From: an uncultured Clostridiaceae bacterium
GTDB taxonomy: Bacteria; Bacillota; Clostridia; Clostridiales; Clostridiaceae
Length of the DNA stretch: 64,000 bases
Direction of reading: 5' to 3'
Assembly (NCBI GenBank): GCA_946405135.1
Contig: CAMJGD010000003.1
Span: 1-64,000 of the forward strand
The notes below the pieces were generated by a model. It saw only the letters and a list, made by a program, of their open reading frames with translations. It was not told the DNA's origin and made no database searches. The position numbers and the translations under genes were made by a program. Below, in pieces: positions 25,821 to 34,168 of this stretch (positions are counted from its first letter, which is position 1; every line of letters starts with the position of its first letter).

Positions 25821-27032
25821 ATGGTGAAGAAACAGGTATTGTCAGCCTTTGTGGCGCTAGGAATTATTGTAGGTTCTGGAGCACAGGCTTTTGCAGAACC
25901 ATTGACCAATGCTCAAAAACAGGAGATTCAACAAAAGCAGGATGAGTATAAGAAAGCAGAAGCTAAGTTACAAGAGTTAGAAAATACATTACAGTCAATG
26001 GACAATCAGATAGAAAAGATACTAGGAGATATAGATAAGAATAAAAAAGATATAGAAAAAGTACAAGAAAAGATAAAAGTTCTTCAGAAAGAAATGGACA
26101 AAACTAAAAAAGAATTAAAAGAAAAACAAGATGTATTTGATACAAGAATGATAGCTATATATAAGAGTGGTTCTCCAGGTTATTTTGAAACCATAATCAG
26201 TGCTAAAGGCTTTAGTGATTTGATTTCAAAAATAAAAGCTGTAGGCAAGCTTATGGAATTCGATAAGAAGATTGTGGACGAACTTAATGGAAAGAAAAAA
26301 GAGTTAGATGAAAAGAAAAGTGGTCTAGATATAGAAGTAGCTAGATTAAGTGATTTGAAAAAAGTAAACGAAAACAAATTGGCAGATTTGAATAATAAGA
26401 AAAAAGAACAAGAAAAAGTTATAGCTCAAGTTAAAGAAGAAAATAAGAAAGTACAGGTAGATGTAGCTGCAAAAGAAAGACTCATGATTGAATTTCCAAA
26501 GAGCATAATAAATAATTCAAACAGCTCAGTATCTGATATTCAATCAGCTATAGAGACTTTAAGAGAAATCAGAAAGAAAATAATTATAATCGATAAAGAA
26601 GTAGTTGATATAATAGAAAAAGGTAAAGATATAGTAGCCAAGAAAAAGGCAGCAGCAGCCTCATTATCAAGAGGTGGAGCTCCAATGCCTGGATCTTCAA
26701 ATTCTATATTAAATTATGCATATAGATTTATGGGAACTCCTTACAGGTGGGGAGGTACAACACCTTCTGGTTTTGACTGCTCAGGATTTACCTCTTATGT
26801 TTTTGGAGCTTTTGGCTATGGCATAGGAAGAGATACTGGTGCTCAATTAGGATCTGGAAGCTCAGTTTCTTATTCAGAATTACAGCCAGGAGATTTAGTA
26901 TTTACAAATGGAGGAGGCCATGTAGGAATATATGTAGGCGGTGGACAATATATACATTCACCTCATACTGGAGATGTTGTAAAAGTTTCATCCATACATG
27001 GATTCTATGCAGGAAGAAGAGTATTAAGATAG
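25821..27032 (+). CDS. Secreted coiled-coil NlpC/P60 peptidoglycan hydrolase
   Basis: A cell-wall endopeptidase of CwlO/PcsB-like design. A signal peptide (about 1-26, cleaved after AQAFA), a long coiled coil (about 32-220, rich in Lys/Glu) and a C-terminal NlpC/P60 domain (about 290-403). The catalytic Cys is in GFDCSGFTSYVFG, the His in GGGHVGIYVGGG, and a second His in YIHSPHTGD. The coiled coil probably keeps the enzyme inhibited until bound by an FtsEX-type partner, as in relatives. ATG at 25821 is preferred; AGAGGTGG overlaps the GTG at 25815. A paralogue lies 2 kb downstream. Confidence 0.92.
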   Translation: MVKKQVLSAFVALGIIVGSGAQAFAEPLTNAQKQEIQQKQDEYKKAEAKLQELENTLQSMDNQIEKILGDIDKNKKDIEKVQEKIKVLQKEMDKTKKELKEKQDVFDTRMIAIYKSGSPGYFETIISAKGFSDLISKIKAVGKLMEFDKKIVDELNGKKKELDEKKSGLDIEVARLSDLKKVNENKLADLNNKKKEQEKVIAQVKEENKKVQVDVAAKERLMIEFPKSIINNSNSSVSDIQSAIETLREIRKKIIIIDKEVVDIIEKGKDIVAKKKAAAASLSRGGAPMPGSSNSILNYAYRFMGTPYRWGGTTPSGFDCSGFTSYVFGAFGYGIGRDTGAQLGSGSSVSYSELQPGDLVFTNGGGHVGIYVGGGQYIHSPHTGDVVKVSSIHGFYAGRRVLR

Positions 27033-27060
27033 AATATAATTATTATTACAATATAGATGT

Positions 27061-27097
27061 GAAAGCTTTCAGCCTTAGGACTGAAAGCTTTTTTTAA
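27061..27097 (+). terminator. Terminator after the first NlpC/P60 gene
   Basis: AAAGCTTTCAG pairs with CTGAAAGCTTT around a 7-nt loop and is followed by Ts. Confidence 0.85.
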
Positions 27098-27265
27098 GTA
27101 AATTTAGAATTGCTTTAGTTAGTATTTTTATTTTTAAAGCAAATCATATTGATTAGTTGCTATAGTAATAGTATTATGATATATTTGTTTTCAGTTATAG
27201 TGTAATATTAGAAAATTAAAGATTAAAATTAAAAAAATTTATATTAAATTGAAATAAAAGATAGA

Positions 27266-28063
27266 ATGCATATAGGAGAGGAGTTGAAAGCCGCTAAAAG
27301 AGCGGTACCTATGATAGAAAACTATAATAAGTATATAATGGAAGATGAAAACCTTGATGATCTTCAGCTTAAGGGTATACATATAATTCAGAAAAAAGAT
27401 GGATTTAAATTTGGAGTAGATGCAGTACTTTTAGCAAATTTTACAAAAATAAAAAGAGGGATGAAAGTAATAGATTTGTGTTCTGGTACTGGAGTAATTC
27501 CATTTATACTAGCTGGAAAAAGTGAAGCATCAAACATAGTAGGTATTGAAATACAAGATGAAATGGTAGATATGGCTTTAAGAAGTGTAAAAATAAATGA
27601 TATGAAACATAAAGTAAACTTTATTTCAGCGGATTTAAAGGACATAAAATTAATGAAATCTATTGAGAAGGCAGAAGTTATAACAGTAAACCCACCATAC
27701 AAACTATACAATTCTGGAATTTTAAATCCTAAAGACAAGACAGCTATAGCTAGGCATGAAATATGTTGTACTTTAGAAGATGTTATCATAGCTTCTAGAA
27801 TACTTTTAAAAGATAATGGAAGGCTTTTTATGGTTCATAGACCTGAAAGACTAGCAGACATATTATGTCTTATGAGAAAGCATAAAATAGAGCCTAAAAA
27901 TATAAGAATGGTTCATCCAAATACAAAGAAAGCACCAAATATAGTGCTTATAGAAGCTCAAAGAGACGGAGGAGCTTTCCTAAAATGGGAACCGCCTTTA
28001 TATGTGTATAATGATAACGGAGACTATACAGAAGAGATAGACAGGATTTACGGCAGGATTTAA
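27266..28063 (+). CDS. TrmN6-like tRNA/N6-adenine methyltransferase
   Basis: An SAM-dependent methyltransferase of the YfiC/TrmN6 group, which methylates an adenine near the anticodon of tRNA1(Val). 265 residues with motif I VIDLCSGTGVIP and the catalytic NPPY motif (VNPPYK) typical of amino-methyltransferases. LDDLQLKG near residue 29 is where family members usually begin, so the true start may be the Met at residue 25 (27338) rather than 27266; neither has a strong ribosome site. 66 bp before rsmI, with which it commonly pairs in Firmicutes, suggesting a two-gene RNA-methylation operon. Confidence 0.85.
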   Translation: MHIGEELKAAKRAVPMIENYNKYIMEDENLDDLQLKGIHIIQKKDGFKFGVDAVLLANFTKIKRGMKVIDLCSGTGVIPFILAGKSEASNIVGIEIQDEMVDMALRSVKINDMKHKVNFISADLKDIKLMKSIEKAEVITVNPPYKLYNSGILNPKDKTAIARHEICCTLEDVIIASRILLKDNGRLFMVHRPERLADILCLMRKHKIEPKNIRMVHPNTKKAPNIVLIEAQRDGGAFLKWEPPLYVYNDNGDYTEEIDRIYGRI

Positions 28064-28129
28064 AATGTATTTTGTTTAGCTGACAACTGCTGGTTTTATG
28101 TTTTAAGCTGAAGAAAGGCTGGTGTTAAA

Positions 28130-28972
28130 ATGGGAAAATTATATTTGGTTCCTACTCCTATAGGTAACCTTAAAGATATAACTTTAAGAGCTCTGGAGGT
28201 ACTAAGAGAAGTAGATGTTATTGCAGCAGAGGATACTAGACAGAGCTTAAAGCTTCTTAATCATTATGACATAAAGAAGCCTCTTATAAGTTATCATAAG
28301 CATAATGAACAGGGAAAGAGTGAAGAGATAATAAATAGATTAATTCAAGGGGAAAATATAGCCATTGTAACAGATGCAGGTACTCCAGGTATATCTGACC
28401 CAGGGGCAATCATTGTACAAAAATGTATAGAACAAGGAATAGATTTTGAAGTATTACCTGGAGCGGTGGCTATAACTACTGCTTTAGTTTATTCAGGGCT
28501 TGATACTTCAAAGTTTATATTTATTGGATTCTTACCTAGAGAAAATAAGGAAAGAAAGCCTATCATTGAAGACTTAAAAGATAGAAGAGAAACCCTAATT
28601 TTTTATGAAGCCCCTCACAGAATAACAGAGACTTTAAAATTTTTAAAAGATAATTTAGGGAATAGAAAAATATCTTTATGCAGAGAGCTTACAAAGCTTC
28701 ATGAAGAAATATTAAGAATGAACATAGATGAAGCATTGAAGTATTATAATGAAAAAGAACCTAAAGGAGAATATGTGCTTATAGTAGAAGGAAAAAGCCA
28801 GGAAGAAATAAAAGAAGAAAACAGAAAATCCTGGGAAAGTTTAAGTATGGAAGAACATATATTAAAATATATTAATGAAGGTTATAGCAAAAAGGAAGCT
28901 ATAAAACTTGTAGCAAAAGATAGAAATCTCCCGAAATCAGAGGTATATAAATACTCCTTAAGACTAGATTAG
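28130..28972 (+). CDS. rsmI: 16S rRNA C1402 2'-O-methyltransferase RsmI
   Basis: Methylates the 2'-OH of C1402 in the decoding centre of 16S rRNA. 280 residues of the tetrapyrrole-methylase fold. N-terminal LYLVPTPIGNLKDITLRAL, then EDTRQSLKLLNHY, VTDAGTPGISDPG, and FYEAPHRI are strongly conserved family blocks. AAAGGCTGG precedes the ATG. The end of the protein carries a short HTH-like Lys-rich segment. Downstream of the TrmN6-like gene. Confidence 0.95.
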   Translation: MGKLYLVPTPIGNLKDITLRALEVLREVDVIAAEDTRQSLKLLNHYDIKKPLISYHKHNEQGKSEEIINRLIQGENIAIVTDAGTPGISDPGAIIVQKCIEQGIDFEVLPGAVAITTALVYSGLDTSKFIFIGFLPRENKERKPIIEDLKDRRETLIFYEAPHRITETLKFLKDNLGNRKISLCRELTKLHEEILRMNIDEALKYYNEKEPKGEYVLIVEGKSQEEIKEENRKSWESLSMEEHILKYINEGYSKKEAIKLVAKDRNLPKSEVYKYSLRLD

Positions 28973-29053
28973 GAAAAATGCACAAATAAATTTGTTTTAT
29001 GAAATAAAAGTGAATTTTCTGTTAATATTGATATAAATCTGCAGAATTATACA

Positions 29054-29082
29054 TTGGTAAAGATATGGTTAAGTGTTATAAT
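29054..29082 (+). promoter_or_regulatory. Probable sigma-A promoter of the second NlpC/P60 gene
   Basis: TTGGTA, 17-bp spacer, TATAAT, about 80 bp upstream of the gene start and after the end of rsmI. Confidence 0.55.
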
Positions 29083-29160
29083 AATTTTAGTAGTCAAATG
29101 ATTACAATATAATTATTTGTATAAGGGGGGGAGAAACTCTTATTTTGTAAGAGATTAATT

Positions 29161-30483
29161 ATGGCAAAAAAGAAACTGATAACTATTATATTGACAGTTG
29201 TTATGATTTGCAGTACAAGTTTTACTACCTATGCTGCTCCTCAAAATTTAGATGTTCAAAAACAAAACGCTGAAGAAAAATTAAAAAAAGATCAGAATGA
29301 TTTAAAATCTGCTGAAAAGAAAGTTGTAGAGCTTGAAGAAACGATACAAGCCTTGGATTCTCAAATAGAGAATGCTTTAAGAGATATAGAAAAGAACAAT
29401 GTGGATATAAAAAATACTCAAAATGCTATTAAAGTATCCGAAGGCGAAGTTGAAAAAGCTAAAAATGAAATTTCAAAGCAGCAAAAGCTTTTAGATGATA
29501 GGGTTAATGCTATGTATAAAAATGGGAATGGCGGCTATCTAAGTATTATACTAAGTTCTAACGGCTTTTCAGAGTTACTAAGCAATATAGATGCGGTGTA
29601 TAGAGTTGTAAAATTTGATAAAGAAGTAGTAAGTAATCTTGAAGAAAATAAAAGAGTATTAGATGCTAAGAAGAAAAAACTGGATGAACAAAATCAAAAT
29701 CTTCTTAATTTAAAAGCGGACAATGAAAAAAAATTGTCCAAGCTTAACGGTGACAAAAATGAGCAGAACAAACTAATACAAGAAGCAAAAAGGCAGCAAG
29801 ACTTGTTAGAAGACAAAGTAAATGTATCTAAACAAGAATTGGACAAGACTCTTAAAATTTTAAAATACATATCTCAAGCCACAGATGAGAGTTCAAATGT
29901 AAAAGATATAGGAGATGCCATAAAAGCATTACAATCCATAGGATCAAGTGAAGCTTATGTACAGGATGCTATAGCTAAAGGTAAAGCTATAATATTAAAA
30001 AAGCAACAGGCAGAGGAATCTAAGAAAAATCAAAATAAATCTTCCAGTAATAATAAAAGTAATAATAGCAGTAGCGGAAGTAAAGGAGACAATATTTCTA
30101 GAGGAGATGGAAAGCCATCTGCTTCTGCAATGAATGTAGTGAACTATTCATTCAAGTTTATAGGCGTGCCTTATTTATGGGGAGGAGAAACACCTAGCGG
30201 CTTTGATTGTTCAGGTTTTGTAAGGTACTGCTATGCTAATGCAGCAGGTATATATTTGACAAGAACTACTTATACTCAGATTAACGAAGGTACTCCAGTA
30301 TCTAGAGATAATTTGGCTCCCGGAGATCTTGTTTTCTTTGGTAAGGGTTCAGTGCCTGATCATGTAGGAATGTATATAGGTAATGGACAATTTATACATG
30401 CGCCAAGAACTGGTGATTTTATTAAAATTTCATCTTTAGAAGGACGAACTAATTATATAGGTGCAAGAAGAATAATAAATTAG
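29161..30483 (+). CDS. Secreted coiled-coil NlpC/P60 peptidoglycan hydrolase, paralogue
   Basis: 440 residues with the same architecture as the gene at 25.8 kb: signal peptide (about 1-25, cleaved near TYAA), coiled coil (about 30-225), then an additional low-complexity Ser/Asn/Lys linker (about 275-315) absent from the first copy, and the NlpC/P60 domain (about 325-438). Catalytic Cys in GFDCSGFVRYCYA, His in VPDHVGMYIGNG and in FIHAPRTGD. A GGGGGG-type site lies about 27 bases upstream of ATG 29161, so the ribosome site is unusual. It probably acts in daughter-cell separation or elongation; the division of labour with its paralogue is unknown. Confidence 0.92.
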   Translation: MAKKKLITIILTVVMICSTSFTTYAAPQNLDVQKQNAEEKLKKDQNDLKSAEKKVVELEETIQALDSQIENALRDIEKNNVDIKNTQNAIKVSEGEVEKAKNEISKQQKLLDDRVNAMYKNGNGGYLSIILSSNGFSELLSNIDAVYRVVKFDKEVVSNLEENKRVLDAKKKKLDEQNQNLLNLKADNEKKLSKLNGDKNEQNKLIQEAKRQQDLLEDKVNVSKQELDKTLKILKYISQATDESSNVKDIGDAIKALQSIGSSEAYVQDAIAKGKAIILKKQQAEESKKNQNKSSSNNKSNNSSSGSKGDNISRGDGKPSASAMNVVNYSFKFIGVPYLWGGETPSGFDCSGFVRYCYANAAGIYLTRTTYTQINEGTPVSRDNLAPGDLVFFGKGSVPDHVGMYIGNGQFIHAPRTGDFIKISSLEGRTNYIGARRIIN

Positions 30484-30504
30484 GCTAGGATTTTTCCTAG
30501 CCTA
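30481..30504 (+). terminator. Hairpin at the end of the second NlpC/P60 gene
   Basis: TAGGCTAGGA pairs with TCCTAGCCTA around a short T loop, overlapping the stop codon. The following T-run is weak. Confidence 0.6.
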
Positions 30505-30595
30505 ATTTACTATACACCTAAAAATTGATTTGCAACATATTTTAATATAATAGTTATACTATGTATTAAAAAAATAAATTAAAAATTTTAGGAAA

Positions 30596-30630
30596 ATAAG
30601 CTGCCAAGAAGGCAGCTTATTAAGTTTTTA
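30596..30630. terminator. Bidirectional terminator after abrB
   Basis: AATAAGCTGCC pairs with GGCAGCTTATT around AAGAA. T-rich stretches occur on both sides, so it can stop the minus-strand abrB transcript and any read-through from the left. Confidence 0.75.
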
Positions 30631-30873
30631 TTTTTCTTTTTTAATTTCTTCTAAACAATGTTTGCATATATTCTTACCTTTGTAGTTTATAACATCTCTA
30701 GCATCACCGCAGAATATGCATGCTGGTTCATACTTCTTTAGGATTATTTGTTCACCATCTACATAGATTTCTAATGCATCTTTTTCAGCGATATCCAAAG
30801 TCCTTCTTAATTCTATAGGAATTACTATTCTTCCTAATTCGTCTACTCTTCTTACAACACCTGTTGATTTCAT
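30628..30873 (-). CDS. abrB: AbrB-family transition-state regulator with zinc-ribbon tail
   Basis: An 81-residue DNA-binding protein. The swapped-hairpin N-terminal domain MKSTGVVRRVDELGRIVIP...LRRTL is diagnostic for AbrB/SpoVT. The C-terminal part has C-x2-C (ACIFCGD) and C-x2-C (ICKHCLE), a probable zinc ribbon, as in several clostridial AbrB proteins. The start at 30873 is preferred because GGGAGGAACG precedes it; an in-frame start 33 bp upstream has none. In clostridia such proteins repress sporulation or solvent/toxin genes in growth. It is divergent from an 885-bp AT-rich region in which it may act on its own promoter; that is an inference. Confidence 0.93.
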   Translation of the reverse strand: MKSTGVVRRVDELGRIVIPIELRRTLDIAEKDALEIYVDGEQIILKKYEPACIFCGDARDVINYKGKNICKHCLEEIKKEK

Positions 30874-31758
30874 AAAACGTTCCTCCCTTTTTACATCTTT
30901 CGACATAACCTAATTAAATAATAACAAATATGTCACAAAAAGTCAATAAGTAGTCTGGAATTTTTTATTAAATTACAAATTTCTTATTAAATTCCATCTA
31001 AAGTTAATATACTACCATATAATTGAAATGTCAAGAGCGTTTTAATAAAATTAAATAAAAACACATTTTACGAAAAGGTTGATAATTCAATGGTTATGAG
31101 AAATAAAAAACATTTGTACAGAAAATTTTAACAAAAGTTACACAATGTTTAAAAATATATTAAAAAAAATAAAATAGTAATTATATGGAGATAACATCAG
31201 TCATGTGTCGAAGTATTACTGATTATATGAGCTATATTATTTAGATAAAATGAGCTATAAAGTAATAGTTTTAAGCTTTTTTAATCTAAAATGGCAAATA
31301 TAATATATTGTCAATTTTATGGAAAAATATGTATAATAAATATCATAATTTGTATAAAGTCTCATTATAATTTTTTACAAAAAAAAATATGTAAAATTAA
31401 AGTAATTTTATATATGTTAATATTACCATAATCTGCACATCGTATTCCATAAAAAACATTTTTTTTTATAATTTATAAAATATTTTAATATGGTATATAA
31501 TATGGATCAATTATACTATTAAATACTCTAAAAAATTTTATAAATACGCATAATATTTTAGTAACATCACAATATACTATCATATAAATTCATATACTGT
31601 CCATATATATTCTATATATTAGCATTAGTATATGCAATATATGAAATTCATCTCATTATGTAAAAAAAATCATTTATGATATAATTATTAATAATAAATC
31701 CTTTAATTTCTATAAGAATGATTTTGATAAACTATATTTTATAATAGGAGGAAAACCC
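30874..31758. other. 885-bp AT-rich non-coding region
   Basis: The longest gene-free stretch of the window, between divergent abrB and the transaldolase-like gene. No ORF with a ribosome site, no tRNA-like fold and no strong terminator was found. It has many A/T runs and TATAAT-like stretches, so single promoters cannot be picked with confidence. It may hold long 5' leaders, binding sites or a small RNA, none of which I can demonstrate. Confidence 0.5.
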
Positions 31759-32403
31759 ATGAAAATTTTTATTGATACTGCCAATGTAGAAGAAATAAGA
31801 AAAGCTGCACAGCTTGGTATACTAGATGGAGTAACCACTAATCCTTCATTAATAGCAAGAGAAGGAAGAAAACTTGAAGATGTGGTGGAAGAAATTTGTG
31901 CTATAGTAGATGGACCTATCAGTGCAGAAGTTATGAGCTTAGAATCAAATAAGATGGTAGAAGAAGCACAAGAATTGGTTAAGATTCATAAGAACATAGT
32001 TATAAAGATCCCTATGTGTGAAGAGGGATTAAAAGCAGTCAGCAAGTTATCAAAAATGGGAATCAGAACAAATGTTACATTGATTTTTTCAGCTCAGCAG
32101 GCACTTTTAGCTGCTAAAGCAGGAGCATCCTTTGTAAGTCCTTTTTTAGGAAGATTAGATGATATAGGCAATGGAGGACTTCCTATCATAAGTGATATAG
32201 TAGAAATATTTGAGTATTATGGTATAGAAACAGAGGTAATAGCTGCAAGCATAAGAACTCCAATGCATGTGTTAGAATGTGCAAAAGCTGGAGCTCATAT
32301 AGCTACTATACCTTATGGTGTAATAATGCAAATGATAAAACACCCTCTAACTGATGCTGGGATTAAGAAATTCCTAGAAGATTATGACAAGTCTCAAAAA
32401 TAG
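31759..32403 (+). CDS. Transaldolase-like fructose-6-phosphate aldolase
   Basis: A 214-residue short transaldolase (TalC/FSA subfamily). It is a TIM barrel that forms a Schiff base on Lys83 in [16 protein letters not shown] at the N-terminus, [20 protein letters not shown] and [10 protein letters not shown] are family blocks. Aldolase and transaldolase activities cannot be told apart by these motifs. In organisms without a full-length transaldolase this protein serves the pentose phosphate pathway. AGGAGG precedes the ATG. Monocistronic with its own terminator. Confidence 0.93.
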   Translation: MKIFIDTANVEEIRKAAQLGILDGVTTNPSLIAREGRKLEDVVEEICAIVDGPISAEVMSLESNKMVEEAQELVKIHKNIVIKIPMCEEGLKAVSKLSKMGIRTNVTLIFSAQQALLAAKAGASFVSPFLGRLDDIGNGGLPIISDIVEIFEYYGIETEVIAASIRTPMHVLECAKAGAHIATIPYGVIMQMIKHPLTDAGIKKFLEDYDKSQK

Positions 32404-32432
32404 AGATAATTAAAGAATAGAGATAATTAAAG

Positions 32433-32468
32433 AAACAGGTCATGATGGTTTTCATGACCTGTTTTTTT
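32433..32468 (+). terminator. Terminator of the transaldolase gene
   Basis: AAACAGGTCATGA pairs with TCATGACCTGTTT around a short loop and is followed by seven Ts. Confidence 0.88.
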
Positions 32469-32693
32469 ATATAAAATAAATATTAATAGATTTTTGGAAT
32501 ATTTTTTCATAAATATGTTAAAAATTATGAAATAAAAGAATATAAATAAGAATTTAGATTTTTTTAACTTGTAATAGGTTTATATATACCTTATAATATA
32601 ATTATATTAAATATCAATATGATATTAATTAGACTTAAAATATGATGACTTTATGATAGAATAACTACAATATTTTAATAGGAGGCTTTGTCT

Positions 32694-33287
32694 ATGGGAA
32701 CGGAAAAATTAGATATAAGTTATGTTATTAATTTAGCTGATGAAATGTCAAAAAATAATATGGTTCCTTATGAGGATTTGCCCAAATATGACTTGTTTTT
32801 ATCTCAAGTTATAGATTATTTGAATGACAAGTTTACTGAAGAAAAATATACTAATAACATAGTACAAAATTATATAAAAAGTGAAGTCATATCTAAACCT
32901 GAAGATGGCAAAAAAAGAGGTTATACTAAATTGCATTTAGTACAGCTTGTTCTATTGAGTTATATGAGACCAGTACTTACTACAGAAGAGATTAAAAAGG
33001 TTTTTAGATTAGCTTTTAATGAGATAAATGACAGAGGGGATGACATTATCTCTTGGGAGATGGCTTATAAGATATTTTCAGATATACAAAAGGATAGTTT
33101 TCAAGACTTCTTAACTACTAAGGTTTTTGATGAGGAGAAGTTAGATAAGATAATAAGCGATCTTAATCTTGACAGTAAAAATGAAGAGAGAATAAGAATT
33201 TTTATAATAGTAATGACTTTAATAGCTCAGGCTAGTGTTATTAAAAAAGCGGTTCAGAAGATTGTTAATGAATATCATGAAATATAG
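32694..33287 (+). CDS. DUF1836-family protein (putative HTH regulator)
   Basis: 197 residues. The central block NIVQNYIKSEVISKP, KKRGYTKLHLVQLVLLSYMRPVLTTEEIKKVF matches the DUF1836 family, whose first half looks like a MerR-type winged helix. The rest is helical. No enzyme motif is present. ATG 32694 is chosen because GGAGG lies 8 bases upstream; the in-frame TTG at 32688 is too close to it. Function is unknown; a DNA-binding regulatory role is inferred from the fold. Confidence 0.8.
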   Translation: MGTEKLDISYVINLADEMSKNNMVPYEDLPKYDLFLSQVIDYLNDKFTEEKYTNNIVQNYIKSEVISKPEDGKKRGYTKLHLVQLVLLSYMRPVLTTEEIKKVFRLAFNEINDRGDDIISWEMAYKIFSDIQKDSFQDFLTTKVFDEEKLDKIISDLNLDSKNEERIRIFIIVMTLIAQASVIKKAVQKIVNEYHEI

Positions 33288-33486
33288 TTATAAGCATACT
33301 TGTACTATAATTCAAATTATTAGCTGAAGTGAATTATGAATATTGAAAATATTTACTTTTGTGTTACTATTACTTAACAGTTTGTTAACAAAATAATGAT
33401 AGCATTAATTTAAGATTATTAATCCCCCTTTAAAGATTAATGATCAGATTATTCATTATTGAAAAGGCAGAGTTTTGGAAAGGAAA

Positions 33487-33526
33487 CAAAAAGCCATCTT
33501 TCGTTTTATAGGAAAGATGGTTTTTT
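33487..33526. terminator. Bidirectional terminator
   Basis: AAAAGCCATCTTTC pairs with GAAAGATGGTTTT around a roughly 9-nt loop, followed by Ts, in the space between the DUF1836 gene and the convergent HesB-like gene. Confidence 0.82.
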
Positions 33527-33560
33527 GTATAATATGTCTTAAAAGAAAAAGCTTAAAGCT

Positions 33561-33857
33561 TTAACCGCAGGATGATTGATTGTTTTTATAAATAACACTG
33601 AAGCTGCCACCAAATAGTCCTCTGGTGTATGTTATTTTAGCATCTTCAAACGTAAACGAAAAGTCCTTGTCTGCTACAATGGTTATTCCATTTACCTTAA
33701 CCATATCATCATTTTCTTTTTGTTCATCCAGAACAACTCCAAAACTTGGACCGCCTCAGCCAAAGCCTTTTATAAATATTCTGACTGCTGTTTTATTTTT
33801 TTCTTTTAAAGCTTTTTTTAAAGCTTCTGTGGTATTATCATTTATAGAAAAATTCAT
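33561..33857 (-). CDS. HesB-like selenoprotein (in-frame UGA/Sec34)
   Basis: A 98-residue gene that is continuous only if TGA at 33756-33758 (codon 34) is read as selenocysteine. The start ATG at 33857 has AGGAGGTAAGGAT upstream and the frame ends with TAA at 33561. The Sec lies in GFG-U-GGPSFGVVLDE, exactly where HesB/IscA proteins have their first conserved Fe-S Cys. The C-terminal part has GLFGGSFSV and ends SSCG, so one Cys remains. A hairpin 19 nt after the UGA (33720-33736) fits a bacterial SECIS. Small HesB-like selenoproteins of this type are known in clostridia. A frameshift-free 98-codon frame with matching homology on both sides makes a plain pseudogene less likely. The genome must carry selA/B/C/D; none is in this window. 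Confidence 0.82.
33720..33736 (-). promoter_or_regulatory. Candidate bacterial SECIS element
   Basis: On the mRNA, TTGTTC and GAACAA form a 6-bp stem around the loop TGGAT. The loop begins 25 nt after the UGA, and one of its first two bases is G. Known bSECIS elements need a short loop with G in the first two positions, placed about 16-37 nt after UGA; all conditions are met. It lies within the coding frame. Confidence 0.65.
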
Positions 33858-33872
33858 ATCCTTACCTCCTAT

Positions 33873-33887
33873 TACCCCATGGGGGTA
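33873..33887. promoter_or_regulatory. CsoR/CstR-like operator
   Basis: TACCCC-ATG-GGGGTA is a perfect palindrome of 6-bp arms with a 3-bp centre. The C-tract/G-tract form matches operators of CsoR-family repressors (copper or persulfide sensors). It sits immediately downstream of the predicted transcription start of the HesB-like gene and upstream of its ribosome site. The repressor itself is not in this window. Confidence 0.5.
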
Positions 33888-33899
33888 TGTTCTATTTTA

Positions 33900-33928
33900 A
33901 TTATATATCTACACTATAATAATGTCAA
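33900..33928 (-). promoter_or_regulatory. Consensus sigma-A promoter of the HesB-like gene
   Basis: On the minus strand TTGACA, a 17-bp spacer and TATAAT, a perfect match to the consensus at both hexamers. The predicted start of transcription falls near 33893, about 36 bp before the ATG. Confidence 0.8.
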
Positions 33929-34168
33929 TTATTAAACTTGCCACATATATGAAGTTTTATGAATTGTTGAAATTTGTAATATTAACATGAAAATACAAAC
34001 CATATTCAGAAAAATCTTTGTAAAAAAAATAGAAATATTATATATAAAAGTATTAAATTAAATATTTTTTATGATATCATATTATTAAGGATTGTATTGC
34101 CTAAATAGTAATTATTAACACTATATTTTATTATTTGTAATAATTTGTTTTATATTGGAGGTTAAGTT

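Larger units (their letters stand above)
33858..34168. other. Divergent region with the HesB-like promoter and operator
   Basis: 311 bp between the divergent HesB-like and chemoreceptor genes. It holds the promoter at 33900-33928 and the palindrome at 33873-33887. The chemoreceptor promoter must lie in the right half, which is AT-rich and shows no clear element. Confidence 0.6.

Noticed and set aside
33401..33526. Riboswitch in the spacer before the HesB-like gene
   Set aside because: Purine-rich stretches looked suggestive, but none of the conserved cores of c-di-GMP, preQ1, fluoride or SAM riboswitches is present. The hairpin is a plain terminator.
33625..33900. A 91-codon plus-strand frame across the HesB-like gene
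   Set aside because: No ribosome site or family resemblance. The minus strand has a gene with a strong site, homology on both sides of the TGA and its own promoter.
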